Positions 34,650 to 44,509 of a stretch of DNA of 64,000 nt are shown one piece after another (the first letter of the stretch is position 1; each line of letters begins with the position of its first letter). This DNA is from Sinomicrobium oceani (lineage in GTDB: Bacteria > Bacteroidota > Bacteroidia > Flavobacteriales > Flavobacteriaceae). The stretch is taken from contig NZ_FPJE01000011.1 in NCBI RefSeq assembly GCF_900119185.1, positions 91,938 to 155,937 of the forward strand, written 5' to 3'. The notes under the pieces were generated by a model. The model had not been told where the DNA came from, ran no database searches, and saw only the letters and a list, made by a program, of their open reading frames with translations. A program made the translations under genes and the position numbers.

Positions 34650-35210
34650 TCACCAGATCCCGGCTTTGGGTAATGCGTAAAAGGAAGTATCTTCCTGCGC
34701 CTGCCAGGGTGCACGGTGAAATTTCCAGCATTTTTCTATATTGTTGAGATCTTTGGAGATGTCAGCTTCTCCCCATTGATATCCGGTTTTATATGTTTGG
34801 CCTGCATAATTTATGGTACCGAATAGCATAGGAGAAGAAAATCCCGAAACACCATTGGTGTATTGGATAGCTTTTTCGATCTTCAAATGTGTACCGGCCG
34901 GGAAAGCCATTACTTCTTTCAGATCGGGATCTTCGACATCCTTCGCCTCCTCTGCGTGCTGCCATTGCGGATGCAGGCTATCCAGCAGGATATACGGATA
35001 TCTGTTATGGTTATTCATCCCAGCTTTTTGCTCGAACAACAATGTTTCTTTATCGAGTCTGACGGTCTGTCCTACCCATGCCTTAAAAGGCTCATATCCC
35101 GAAATGTCCGCAGACTTCGTTTTTATAGTCGTGTACAGCAAAAATATGAAGCCCGCTATCCCAACGATAATAAGCACTGCTATAATACTCATGATTTTCT
35201 TTGTCGTCAT
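34650..35210 (-). CDS. Membrane-anchored protein of unknown function
   Basis: 186 residues. One N-terminal membrane helix (IMSIIAVLIIVGIAGFIFLLY), then an extracytoplasmic domain with GQTVRLDKETLLFEQKAGMN, YPYILLDSLHPQW and YQWGEADISKDLNNIEKCWK. A single Cys. No family was recognised. It is a single gene between GH95 and LysE with 300-base gaps on both sides. Confidence 0.6.
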   Translation of the reverse strand: MTTKKIMSIIAVLIIVGIAGFIFLLYTTIKTKSADISGYEPFKAWVGQTVRLDKETLLFEQKAGMNNHNRYPYILLDSLHPQWQHAEEAKDVEDPDLKEVMAFPAGTHLKIEKAIQYTNGVSGFSSPMLFGTINYAGQTYKTGYQWGEADISKDLNNIEKCWKFHRAPWQAQEDTSFYALPKAGIW

Positions 35211-35522
35211 CTAAGCTACCCTTATATTGCCCCCGTGTACCCGGAAGCATATTAGTCATTCCGGCATTAACATTCTACACCACATGCCTGTATTGTAAAT
35301 CGTATAAAGGTACAATATCTTCCGTACTGTAAAGCTCTTTAATGAAATAGTAACATATATTGTCCTGTATCCTGTCCGGCGGTCACGGGAGCTTTATCTC
35401 ATAAAAAAGGTTACCTTTGAAGTTTTTCTTTTCACAGGCAGACAGCTCGGATAAAAGTTGTATCGTGCAGGGGAAAAACTTCAACCTATACCAAAAACAC
35501 ATCGTACAAAACACTCGAAATT
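35211..35522. other. Intergenic region between divergent genes
   Basis: About 310 bases. It should carry promoters for the anchored protein (minus) and for LysE (plus). No clear TAnnTTTG box or RNA structure was identified. Confidence 0.4.
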
Positions 35523-36140
35523 ATGATGAATATCGATTCTTTTATAAGCTGGCTTGGAGTTATGCTTCCCTTGATGATCAGCCCGGGGCCTGCCAATATA
35601 CTTTTGGCCGGTGCCGGGATGAAACAGGGGTTAAGGCGATCCATTCCCCTGATTGCAGGCATCAATATCGTTATTGCCGGTTACTCCCTGCTCATCGGTT
35701 TCGGACTGGGCGAATTCATAAAACATTACCCCAAATGGCTGCTGGGTATTAAAATAGCGGGCATCCTCTATATTTTCTACCTGGCCTATAAGTTTCTCAA
35801 AGCAAAAAAAACTACAGACAGTGAGGAGACGGTAAAGGTCTATGGTTTTTATGACGGGGTGATACTGCAACTGCTGAACCCGAAAGGCATGTTGTCGCTC
35901 TTTCTGATGTTCTCTTTATTTCTCGATGCGCAGCAAAACCAGGGCCGGCAGGCAATTACCCTTACTTTAATGCTTCTTGTTCTCACTGTTTTGTGCCATA
36001 TCTTATGGGTTTCTACCGGAAACTTTATCACAAGATTTATCAGAGATAAAAAGTCGCGAAAAGTACTGAATTACATCTTCAGTGCTTCGCTCGTATTAGT
36101 TGCTTTATGGCTACTGATTGATGTTGTTGGGGAGATATGA
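35523..36140 (+). CDS. LysE/RhtB family amino acid exporter
   Basis: 205 residues, about six membrane helices. The family start is present in modified form (SWLGVMLPLMISPGPANILLAG), with the conserved PGP and a downstream GMKQGLRRSIPLIAGINIVI. LLNPKGMLSLFLMFSLF fits the mid-protein motif. It exports amino acids or related amines. It starts at one of two adjacent ATG codons (35523 or 35526). Single gene. Confidence 0.85.
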   Translation: MMNIDSFISWLGVMLPLMISPGPANILLAGAGMKQGLRRSIPLIAGINIVIAGYSLLIGFGLGEFIKHYPKWLLGIKIAGILYIFYLAYKFLKAKKTTDSEETVKVYGFYDGVILQLLNPKGMLSLFLMFSLFLDAQQNQGRQAITLTLMLLVLTVLCHILWVSTGNFITRFIRDKKSRKVLNYIFSASLVLVALWLLIDVVGEI

Positions 36141-36233
36141 CCGTTATACCGTAATTTTCCAGGAAGATTTTTCGGAAACCTTCTTAACATACGGTACGAT
36201 TTTACGCGGTACTCCGGGATTCATGGGTTAAGG

Positions 36234-37121
36234 TTATAGCTTTCCCATACTTTCCGGCTCTATATGAATGGTGATATGTGATATTTCCGGAATTTCGTTT
36301 TGCAGTTTATCCTGTAGTTTATGGGCCAGGTAGTGGCCGTCCTCAACGGTGATCTTTCCGTCTACCATAGCGTGGAGTTCTACGAGGTATTTCATTCCGG
36401 CTTTTCGGACGAAGCACTTTTCCGTTCCCGTAATGCCCTTAACGGTTAAGGAGATCTCCCGTATATTTTCGACCATATCATCATAGGTATGTTCGTCCAT
36501 AATCTCACTGAGGGCCGGCCGGAAAATCAGGTAGGCATTGTACAGGATAAATCCGGAGGCGAACAGTGCTGCCCAATCGTCTGCCGTTTCATATCCTTTA
36601 CCGAAGATCAGTGCGACAGAAATCCCGATAAAAGCCGCTACCGAAGTAATCGCATCACTTCTGTGGTGCCAGGCATCCGCCCTGAGCGAAGAACTGTTTA
36701 TCTTTTTGCTTTTACGAAGCACATAACGGTACGAAGCTTCTTTCCACAATATAATCATCAGCAGAACGATCAGTGTCCAGGCCTCGGGTATTTTATGGGG
36801 GGTGCGGATATTCACAATACTCTCATAGGCTATAACAGTCGCTGAAGTAACGAGGAAGGCTACGACCAGGAAGGTAATCAACGGTTCGATACGCGAATGC
36901 CCGTACGGATGGTTTTCATCCGGCGGACGCTGCGCATATTTAAACCCGATAAGCACGAAAAACGAAGAGAAAATATCTGTAGTCGATTCCATACCATCTG
37001 CTATCAATGCGTACGAGTTGCCCAGAAAACCGGACACTAATTTTACTGCTGCCAATAAAATATTACCTATAATGCTGAAATAAGTAGCCCGTATTGCAGA
37101 TGCTTCATTGGTTAATTCCAT
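36234..37121 (-). CDS. Cation diffusion facilitator family metal transporter
   Basis: 295 residues. Six membrane segments with site-A residues in ALIADGMESTTDIFSS (TM2) and DAWHHRSDAITSV (TM5, H-x3-D), followed by a cytoplasmic C-terminal domain (about 205-290, TGTEKCFVRKAGMKYLVELH, ISHITIHIEPE). It exports Zn2+ or another divalent metal in exchange for protons. Single gene. Confidence 0.92.
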   Translation of the reverse strand: MELTNEASAIRATYFSIIGNILLAAVKLVSGFLGNSYALIADGMESTTDIFSSFFVLIGFKYAQRPPDENHPYGHSRIEPLITFLVVAFLVTSATVIAYESIVNIRTPHKIPEAWTLIVLLMIILWKEASYRYVLRKSKKINSSSLRADAWHHRSDAITSVAAFIGISVALIFGKGYETADDWAALFASGFILYNAYLIFRPALSEIMDEHTYDDMVENIREISLTVKGITGTEKCFVRKAGMKYLVELHAMVDGKITVEDGHYLAHKLQDKLQNEIPEISHITIHIEPESMGKL

Positions 37122-37483
37122 TAAATCAGAAGATTTTTTTAAACTCCAAACAACTGTCAGAGGACCGGTACATTCCTGCTCCCTGCAGATATCCCAGAAA
37201 AACTCCCGGGCGTCCCATACCTAAAAGACCGAAAAGAGTTGCCATCAGTACCAACAGACTTACAACTCTTATCTGACCGGCTTACCCGAAAGGTGTTATC
37301 CCCTCACAAGATAAGCATGTTTGAAAATTAATCCAATGAAATGTCCTGCTTTTTGAACAGGAGTATCGATTTCGCATATATACCGAATAAAATACCTCCT
37401 CGTTTCACACGTTCCGGGTCGCTTTATTTCTATACCCATACGTGTCTTACACAGCATGGGAGCATCTCCCTGTTCACATAATT
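37122..37483. other. Intergenic region, nothing recognised
   Basis: About 360 bases between the CDF gene and the downstream end of the propeller lipoprotein gene. It must contain the CDF promoter (minus strand). Frames here are short and featureless. Confidence 0.4.
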
Positions 37484-38455
37484 TTACAGGTCCCAAAACC
37501 GGATATTCCCGCCGAGATCGACAGTGACCAGCTGGGTTTTACCCGTATTCATATCCATACCACTGGGTGTATTTCTGTGCGAAGAAAAAGTTTCGGCAAG
37601 TGCCCCGGAACGTTTGTCCCATTTTCGTAAAGACTTATCCAATCCACAGGTGTAAACGGATTCTCCGGTCATCAATGCAAAGTTGATCTCCAGACTTAAC
37701 GGAACTTTCACAATGGTATCCCTGTCAGCCAAATAGATGGGCCAGTCCGGATGTGCTTTCCTGTAATACACACTGTCTTGTTCCGAATGGTAAAAGGCAA
37801 ATTCTTTTCCACCGGTCAGCAGCAGGTTATTTTCATCGTCCACATCGGCCAATCTACCTTTTACATCAGTTTGCTCCACAGTATCTGTGCCGGAATTCCA
37901 GGCTGTGATCTTTCCGTTTCCGTCGAAATAGACGGTACCATTATCGGCTATATATTGCGGGCGTAACTTTTTCAGTTGTTCCGGAATGTCCAGTGTACTG
38001 AAATCTTTTGTCGTATCCCACAGATAATTATTACCCTTGAAATCGTAGGTCGCGAGTATACCGTTTTCGGGGTTATAGCACAGCCGGTGTGCCCAGGTTG
38101 TTTTTAGGGGAAGTGTTCTTACCGTTTTACCATTTCGGACATCGATAACCGCTATACCGGAATGTAGTGTGGCAGCATATATTTCCTCTTTACCCGGATC
38201 ATAAGCCATGTCGTATATTTCATCATCTATGTGGGCTACCTGCTTTTTACCGGGATGGTTACGGACCACTTCATATATTTTACCGTCAAAAGTGGAGACC
38301 AGCACCGTATCCCGGCCGGACCTGAACGTGACATCCGTATAAGATACCGGGTTTATTCCCGTCATTTTGGTTTTCTTTACTGTGATATGCTGTTGACAAC
38401 CGGCAATAAAACCGGCGATTAAAAAGAGTACTATGATCTTGCTGAATCCTGTCAT
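37484..38455 (-). CDS. WD40-like beta-propeller lipoprotein
   Basis: 323 residues. Signal peptide with lipobox IAGC (Cys at 20). Repeated blade-like units, for example DVTFRSGRDTVLVSTFDGKI, MAYDPGKEEIYAATL, LCYNPENGILATYDFKG and CGLDKSLRKWDKRSG, ending NIRFWDL. It is probably an envelope scaffold; no enzymatic residues are evident. Its start is 2 bases after the stop of the small anchored protein, so they are co-transcribed. It is the last gene of the minus-strand exported-protein series. Confidence 0.75.
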   Translation of the reverse strand: MTGFSKIIVLFLIAGFIAGCQQHITVKKTKMTGINPVSYTDVTFRSGRDTVLVSTFDGKIYEVVRNHPGKKQVAHIDDEIYDMAYDPGKEEIYAATLHSGIAVIDVRNGKTVRTLPLKTTWAHRLCYNPENGILATYDFKGNNYLWDTTKDFSTLDIPEQLKKLRPQYIADNGTVYFDGNGKITAWNSGTDTVEQTDVKGRLADVDDENNLLLTGGKEFAFYHSEQDSVYYRKAHPDWPIYLADRDTIVKVPLSLEINFALMTGESVYTCGLDKSLRKWDKRSGALAETFSSHRNTPSGMDMNTGKTQLVTVDLGGNIRFWDL

Positions 38456-38457
38456 TA

Positions 38458-38952
38458 TTAATTATCTTCAATGATGTTTTGATTTTTTCCCTGGTCGGAC
38501 ACGTCAAACCAGATACCGTCGTCGGAAGTTCCGAGATTGATCTGGTTTTGGTTTTTACCCCACATTTTGAGTGTTGCCGCTCCCTGGGGTTCAGCCATAA
38601 ATAATACGCGTTGCGAAATTTTGGAGTCGAGCGTCAGAAATATGTTTCCATAGGAATCGTCGGTTACGTAACCTCCCCGCTCCTGTCCTTCATGATCGTA
38701 GAGCATGACCCCCGAAACACCGGAATTGTCACCCCTGTAAAACCGGTATCCGGAACCTTGTGCCGGTGGCAGATGCGTTCCTATAATGACCCGCTCCACA
38801 CCAGTGGAGTCGGTAACGACCAATCCTCTGACCTGAAGTACTTCCCGGGACAAATCGATCTCTACGTTATGGTTTTTTACGATATAAATAACCAGACCGG
38901 TCGTGATCATGAGATTTACCAATAGAATAAACTTGAACATCGTGTTTTTCAT
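38458..38952 (-). CDS. Small membrane-anchored beta-rich protein
   Basis: 164 residues. An N-terminal membrane anchor (FILLVNLMITTGLVIYIV) is followed by a beta-rich domain with the pattern EVLQVRGLVVTDSTGVERVI, GVMLYDHEGQERGGY and SQRVLFMAEPQGAATL. Such parts recur in exported proteins of several phyla but have no assigned role. Two bases upstream of the propeller lipoprotein gene. Confidence 0.6.
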   Translation of the reverse strand: MKNTMFKFILLVNLMITTGLVIYIVKNHNVEIDLSREVLQVRGLVVTDSTGVERVIIGTHLPPAQGSGYRFYRGDNSGVSGVMLYDHEGQERGGYVTDDSYGNIFLTLDSKISQRVLFMAEPQGAATLKMWGKNQNQINLGTSDDGIWFDVSDQGKNQNIIEDN

Positions 38953-39127
38953 TATACCTTTTTTTCAGAAGACGGATGGCCCGGAAAAATGTTACATCCT
39001 CACCGGAAAGATTCGGAAATCCTATGCATAAGGGATCCCGTAACCGCTTTGGAAGAGGATCAAACCCTGCCTGATCAAAGGTATTACTGAAACCGGCAGA
39101 TCCACCGGCCTTATATACGCTATACCG

Positions 39128-40303
39128 CTAAAGCCTTTCCAGAAGTTCTTCTATTTTTACGGTCTTTCTGTTTTCTTTTCTTGCGGCTGCCAATGCCAGT
39201 TCGGCAATCTTCCTGCTTTTCTCCCTGTTTCCGGCTTTAAAGGCCAAAAAAGCATAAGTATCCAGGTAATCATATACAGGTTCGCGGGCGGTGATTTCCT
39301 GCATCCAGTCCATACATTGTGCAATAACCTGCGGATCTTCACAGTTTTTATACACATCACGGCAAAAGAAACTGATATTTTCGTGACTAAGCTGCCCGCG
39401 GTCTTTGCGTTGTTGATAGTGATCGAAAACCCGATCCCACCTGTTTTGAGCCTTAAAAAAAGTCACTTTAAAACCGGGGATAATATCGTCAGTCCAGGCC
39501 TTGCTCAATGCCTTTTTGGCATATACCTCCGCCTGGTCAAACGCTTCCTGATTTTTGGCAGATATCGCCCTGCCGAACTTTGCAGCGCTCAGAAAATAAA
39601 ACAATGTTTCCGTATCTGTTACTCCGTAAAGGCCAAGGTAATCTTTCTTATATAACAGTGTAGTGTCTGCTACGAAATCCGGTACATCGCTGCCAAAATA
39701 TATGAGGGTAGAAAAGTAAGCTTCGGAAGTCCTGTTTACAGAAGATTTCCAATATGCTTTAAACTCCGGAGTGTTAGTCACTTTAATATTGTCCCTGTTT
39801 ACATAATCGATATAAAACTGCGGATACATGGAAATATCAATGGTATTGGCGTATCCTTTTAATACATTGTGTTCCCGGTACGCCACAATGCCCTGCCCGG
39901 TGAATTTCAGTACATTTTCACTTAACCTGTCGAAATCCTCCCCTTGAAATCCGTATTGCTTTGTCAACACATATCCTTCGGGGTTGAGTATAATAGCGGT
40001 AGGGTAGCTCGATATATGGTGTTTTTTGGATAGGTTAAAGACTTTATCATTTTCCGCATCATAACGCAGTAAGACAAATTCTTTTCCGAGAAGTTGCTGT
40101 ATGGAGTCGTTTTGAAAAACAAGCCGGTCCAGCTTTTTACAGGGAGCACACCAGCCGGTATAAAAATCAATAAAAATGAGTTTATTTTCTTTTCGGGCTA
40201 TATGTAATGCTTTTTTATAATCCTGCTCTATTATATTTAATTCCTGAGCCTGGCAGAAATACGCCATCGTGAGTATGGTAACAAGAACAAATAGCTTTTT
40301 CAT
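39128..40303 (-). CDS. Exported thioredoxin-like protein with C-terminal helical domain
   Basis: 391 residues, signal peptide ending YFCQAQ. A thioredoxin fold (about 25-140) with W-C-A-P-C-K and cis-proline region SSYPTAIILNPEG. The C-terminal 230 residues are helical and repeat-like (KNQEAFDQAEVYAKKALSKA, KAGNREKSRKIAELALAAAR). It probably handles disulfides or reduces periplasmic thiols. It lies 175 bases upstream of the small anchored protein gene, same strand. Confidence 0.8.
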   Translation of the reverse strand: MKKLFVLVTILTMAYFCQAQELNIIEQDYKKALHIARKENKLIFIDFYTGWCAPCKKLDRLVFQNDSIQQLLGKEFVLLRYDAENDKVFNLSKKHHISSYPTAIILNPEGYVLTKQYGFQGEDFDRLSENVLKFTGQGIVAYREHNVLKGYANTIDISMYPQFYIDYVNRDNIKVTNTPEFKAYWKSSVNRTSEAYFSTLIYFGSDVPDFVADTTLLYKKDYLGLYGVTDTETLFYFLSAAKFGRAISAKNQEAFDQAEVYAKKALSKAWTDDIIPGFKVTFFKAQNRWDRVFDHYQQRKDRGQLSHENISFFCRDVYKNCEDPQVIAQCMDWMQEITAREPVYDYLDTYAFLAFKAGNREKSRKIAELALAAARKENRKTVKIEELLERL

Positions 40304-40645
40304 CTCTTATGCTTTTTCTAAAGATTAAGAAAAATGAAAAAAGTTACAGTTTAAGTCAGATTTTCGGATGTTTTATGTTTGGAGAACTTTATATGGTCTC
40401 AAATTTTCAGCTCTGGCATAGCGTTTCCGTTCGGGAAACACGATCTTTATTCCGGAAATTATGGTAAAAGTCCCCATGGACCATGGAATCTCTTTCCTGG
40501 TACTGCTTGAACATCTTGTGACGGTTGTTATGCATTCATAATTCCCCGGGCCAACACCCTGTTTACCCTTTCGATATGATGGCTGTTGCACGACACTTGC
40601 CGTATGGTCCTTCCGGATTTCCCGGGCACAATAGCTCAAAACGGG
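40304..40645. other. Intergenic region, nothing recognised
   Basis: About 340 bases. It should hold the promoter of the thioredoxin-like gene. Short open frames on both strands have no recognisable features. Confidence 0.4.
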
Positions 40646-41626
40646 TTATTCCGTTTGTTCCAGGGCATCGAGACTTATTTTATAAATATTACCAAAACCG
40701 TTCAGGATACTGTGGGCTGCCTGTTTCAGGGAATCTATATTTTCGATCCCGCTGTTTTCTGCCGCCGCCCGTTCGCTGGTAAAGTAGAAATTACGGTTTT
40801 CCCAATCTATAAACGGACAGTAATCCAGTTGATCGGAATTGACCAGGGGTCCCATATTTTTTGCAGGGGTCCATTTTCCGGCGGCATCTTTACGGCTGAT
40901 ATACAGATCTGCCCGCCCCGAATCGTCAGGTCTGCCATACGAACTAAAAACAATCAGGTCTTCCCCGGGGCTTACATACGCGTTAAATTCGTCGAATTCC
41001 GTATTTACGGCTTCGGGAAGGGGTTCTGGAGCCTGGAACCGGCCTTCCCTGAATTCGGACATAAAGATATCTTCCCCACCGATCCCGTCCGCTCGCCGGG
41101 CAGTATAGAACAGGTTTCCCTTTTCGCTTAACGACGGGTAAAATTCGTGTCCCCTCGTATTGACGACAGAATCCAGCGCTTCGGGCTCGGACCAGCCGTT
41201 TGCTGTTCTGTTACTGAACCAAATGTTGTAATCATTCCGGGTATTATCATTAAACACAGGACGGTTGGAGACGAAGAACAACCGGTCTCCGTTATGGCTG
41301 TAAAAGGGTTCCAGGTCGCGGTACTTCCCGGAAATGGGCATGATCCCGGGTTTACCCCAATCCCCGTTTACTTTTCGTACTACGACCAGACACATCTTTT
41401 TGTTCTTATAATCTCCCACGGTATAGATCAGTTCCTTTCCCTGAGGATGGATAGCCACATCTCTTTCGGGTAACGAAGTGGAAATGATATTTTTCCCGAA
41501 GAGTTCGGGACGGTCAGAACCGGTCCGAATGTCTATGGAAGGGGCCGGTCTTTCCTTATCGGTGGTGGTCTGACACCCCATAAACATGGTGAGCAAAAGA
41601 AGTACAGCGTATTTATATCCGGTCAT
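40646..41626 (-). CDS. PD40 (TolB-like) propeller lipoprotein
   Basis: 326 residues from ATG 41626, which gives a clear lipoprotein signal (MTGYKYAVLLLLTMFMGC); an upstream in-frame ATG at 41698 would bury it. Repeated PD40 blades: PQGKELIYTVGDYKNKKMCL, EPFYSHNGDRLFFVSNRPVF, YPSLSEKGNLFYTARRADG and AYVSPGEDLIVFSSYGR. It is an envelope protein of unknown partner. About 340 bases separate it from the thioredoxin-like gene downstream. Confidence 0.75.
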   Translation of the reverse strand: MTGYKYAVLLLLTMFMGCQTTTDKERPAPSIDIRTGSDRPELFGKNIISTSLPERDVAIHPQGKELIYTVGDYKNKKMCLVVVRKVNGDWGKPGIMPISGKYRDLEPFYSHNGDRLFFVSNRPVFNDNTRNDYNIWFSNRTANGWSEPEALDSVVNTRGHEFYPSLSEKGNLFYTARRADGIGGEDIFMSEFREGRFQAPEPLPEAVNTEFDEFNAYVSPGEDLIVFSSYGRPDDSGRADLYISRKDAAGKWTPAKNMGPLVNSDQLDYCPFIDWENRNFYFTSERAAAENSGIENIDSLKQAAHSILNGFGNIYKISLDALEQTE

Positions 41627-41819
41627 TTTTCGATTTATTTTAAAGCTATAGTCCCATGGCAGCACATCAGAGCTACGCGGAAAGTCCGGATCGATCACTT
41701 TGACGGGATCTTTCTTCAGCCGGGCCTCCCCCGATTCTTAACTACATGCCATGCAGTACAGCAAATTGAATTGGTAAATTTAAGCAAGTAACCGGATTCC
41801 ACACCCCTTTTATAAAACT

Positions 41820-43184
41820 TCAGCGGTAATTATTCCTGCTCAATTCCTTTTCGATTTTATTTTCAGTCTCCAGGGAGAGGCCCGTCATCTGTGAGTCTGC
41901 AATTTTCCCGTCCTTTCCGATAAGTATATACCTCGGAATCGACCTGATATTGTAATGATCTCCGAATTCGGTTCGCATACCGTTTTCGATATACAGATTT
42001 GTGCCCGGAGAGGTTGTTTCGTTCTCCAGAAATGACAACCACCACTCACGGGATGAGTCTACAGAAACCAATAAAATTTTGACATCATCATTTTCTTTAT
42101 ACTTTTCGGCGAGTTCCAGCACTTCGGGTCTTTGTTGTACGCATGGTGCACACCAGGTCGCCCAGACATCGATAAAAATAACTTTTCCCTTGAAGCTTTC
42201 GAGGTGAAAACTTTTTCCGGATTCATCCTCGGCCTCAAACAAAAACGCTTCCTGTCCGTTCCGGGAAGCATAAAAACCTGCTATGGGCTTTTCCAATATA
42301 CGGTAATAGGAATTGCTACTTTTCTCGGTTTCCAAAACCTGCGTTAATAGTTCACTGGTGAATAGTTGTTCATGGCTTTCCCAGTATGAAGGATTTTCGA
42401 TAAGAGCCCTGATATAAATCACTTTCAAAAAGTCCGACAGGTCCTTATCGCCTGTCTTCGCTTCGATAAACCTCAGGAAGGCCGGGATATCCGCTATGGA
42501 ACGGTTTGCCCTCAAATATTCGACCTCATACCTGTAAAGGTACACATCGGGAAGTGTTTTCAGAAACTGGCCGGGTTCCGGAATATCTGTGATAAAATCG
42601 AAATACGGATCATCGGCATCCAGCTTTTTAGAAATTCTTCCCAACCAGAACAAAAAGGAATAAATACGGGCATCGTTCTGGAAATGAAGAAGCGCTATAA
42701 CTTCCGGATTCAGTACTTCCCGGAAACGATCTATTGCAGCTTCTCGTTCTTTCCGGAAATTTTCGAATACACCCGGAACGGAATCTTTAACCTCAGGATT
42801 AAAGATCAGAGCGCTGTTTCGCTGTATAAAATTTAAAGTCCCCCTTCGAAGATCGTTGACCAGGGAGTCTCCGGTATCATTTGTCGTTATACCGGCGTCG
42901 GGAGTTTCCGATATCACCAGTTCTTTACCCGGGGTCCATATAGTCAGATATTGTTTTTCATTGTTTTTGGTATGGATATCCGCAATGGTGGTATAATCGA
43001 GTGGTATATTTTTTATTTCGCTGTTCGCCGGTAATTCGGCTATATCCTTTTCTGTAATTAATTCGGTCATATAAATGGTGTCGAAAGTACTTTCCGGGTC
43101 AAGACGGACCGTTATCATATCCCCGTCTTTACAACTTAAACACCCGGCATAAACTGCTATTAAAGCGATGTATTTTAATTTCAT
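41820..43184 (-). CDS. TlpA-like thioredoxin lipoprotein
   Basis: 454 residues. Signal peptide with lipobox CLSC (Cys at 18). The N-terminal 300 residues are a helical, poorly conserved domain. The C-terminal about 130 form a TlpA/ResA-like thioredoxin fold with W-C-A-P-C (VWATWCAPCVQQRPEVLELA) and RSIPRYILIGKDGKI. A tethered periplasmic thiol-disulfide enzyme of the type common in Bacteroidota. It is the second gene of the series starting with the Arr fusion, 84 bases downstream of it. Confidence 0.85.
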   Translation of the reverse strand: MKLKYIALIAVYAGCLSCKDGDMITVRLDPESTFDTIYMTELITEKDIAELPANSEIKNIPLDYTTIADIHTKNNEKQYLTIWTPGKELVISETPDAGITTNDTGDSLVNDLRRGTLNFIQRNSALIFNPEVKDSVPGVFENFRKEREAAIDRFREVLNPEVIALLHFQNDARIYSFLFWLGRISKKLDADDPYFDFITDIPEPGQFLKTLPDVYLYRYEVEYLRANRSIADIPAFLRFIEAKTGDKDLSDFLKVIYIRALIENPSYWESHEQLFTSELLTQVLETEKSSNSYYRILEKPIAGFYASRNGQEAFLFEAEDESGKSFHLESFKGKVIFIDVWATWCAPCVQQRPEVLELAEKYKENDDVKILLVSVDSSREWWLSFLENETTSPGTNLYIENGMRTEFGDHYNIRSIPRYILIGKDGKIADSQMTGLSLETENKIEKELSRNNYR

Positions 43185-43268
43185 TAGAACTGTCCTTTTT
43201 AGTCAAATTTCACGAGTATTGTCCGGAAGTGATATACTTCCACAACGGTTGCGGTACATCCACAACCA

Positions 43269-44012
43269 TTAATTGATAATTTCGCCACGGTTATTTGCCA
43301 GTTTTTCTTTCCATTTCCGGATCTCCTTATCGGTTTGCCTGTTCCAATCGGTTACTTCACCGATGATCTTCAGTGGCGATGCGGAGCGATAGGAACGTGT
43401 GGGGTTTCCCGGAAATTTTTTGTCCGTAACATTCGGGTCGTTTTCAAAACTTCCCTCGGGTTCCACGATATAAACCCTTTCGTTCCCCTCGCCTTTGGCC
43501 ATTGCGGCAGCAAGTCCGGCTCCGTTGACCAGAGCCGTAAAATAGATATGATTCATCCTAAGATCAGCTTTGTAATTGGACAAACCGCCCGGGGTTAACC
43601 GATCACCTGTCTTCAAATCTGCTTTTGTGCCGTGGTAAAACGGACCCCGATCTTCTGTTTCTCCCTGGGAAGAGCCGGCCAGGATTCTATATTTTTCAGC
43701 ATTCTCCGTATCGTTTAAATCCTCGTAGCACCCGGCTATTTTCGAGTATAGCCCGGGCAGGGCACTCCGAACGGACGCATCAGCTGCGCTGAGCGCAGCC
43801 TTCAGCGCTGTTTCCAGCCATAGTAAGGTGTCGGAAGTATGGTGTTGATGCCGGGCGATATAATATGCTGCAAGAAATTTTTCGAAGTCACAGGAGGCTT
43901 CCTCCCAGGCCCGGAGAAACCATGTCAGTGCTTCTTCGGGACTGTCCCTGTCTTCCATGGCCATACCCTGAAGGCAAAGTTGTACAATGTGATTGGCGGG
44001 GCTGAATTCCAT
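43269..44012 (-). CDS. arr: Rifamycin ADP-ribosyltransferase (Arr) fused to an N-terminal TPR-like domain
   Basis: 247 residues from ATG 44012. The N-terminal about 115 residues are helical and TPR-like (PEEALTWFLRAWEEASCDFE, AGCYEDLNDTENAEKYRILA). The C-terminal domain (about 125-230) is Arr: FYHGTKADLKTGDRLTPGG, MNHIYFTA, RVYIVEPEGSFENDPN, TDKKFPGNPTRSYRS and a closing IIGEVTDW. The catalytic His, Tyr and Asp of Arr are all found (YHGT, HIYF, ENDP). Arr inactivates rifampicin by ADP-ribosylation using NAD+. Fusion to a TPR-like domain is unusual. No export signal. Confidence 0.85.
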   Translation of the reverse strand: MEFSPANHIVQLCLQGMAMEDRDSPEEALTWFLRAWEEASCDFEKFLAAYYIARHQHHTSDTLLWLETALKAALSAADASVRSALPGLYSKIAGCYEDLNDTENAEKYRILAGSSQGETEDRGPFYHGTKADLKTGDRLTPGGLSNYKADLRMNHIYFTALVNGAGLAAAMAKGEGNERVYIVEPEGSFENDPNVTDKKFPGNPTRSYRSASPLKIIGEVTDWNRQTDKEIRKWKEKLANNRGEIIN

Positions 44013-44107
44013 ATTATGATTGTTTCTAAACCTCAATAAAACATGAAGAATATCTATGTGCTAACCTGAGAGAAATGTAAAATACCACAGCAGAAAGATA
44101 CTAAATT

Positions 44108-44439
44108 AACGTGAATAATGAATAAACCGATGAGATCGTAGTGACGATCCGGATATTTTCTCCCAAAGCCATAAAATTTAAAAGCGTCTCCTGATAACCG
44201 GGGAGCGAAGGGCCGGGCGTCAAGAAAAGGTACAGTGTACCTTTTTAGCGATGGAGCCAGCTTGCCGCGTTGGCAAAAGTGACGTGGCCATCTCATAAGG
44301 CTGGCAGCATACTCCCCATAGTATGCCTGCCTGGAGACTGTCGCCCCCTCGCTATGGCTCGGCGTCGCAGTGGCGATATTTATATTTTAAAATACTAAAA
44401 ATGAAATCATTAATAAATCCCTTAAACAGTATTCACGTT
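44108..44439. mobile_element. Short inverted-repeat element, copy B (332 bp, MITE-like)
   Basis: Perfect 10-bp terminal inverted repeats AACGTGAATA and TATTCACGTT. Flanked by a 5-bp direct repeat AAATT (44103-44107 and 44440-44444), a probable target-site duplication. The interior is homologous to copy A and includes a hairpin AAAAGGTAC / GTACCTTTT. No coding frame. It has inserted between the Arr-fusion gene and an SRPBCC gene. Confidence 0.75.
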
Positions 44440-44509
44440 AAATTATACGGAATCCGATAACAAAATCCCGGTGGCAGGCTATTTCTGGCATTTTAAAGCG
44501 ACAATGCTT

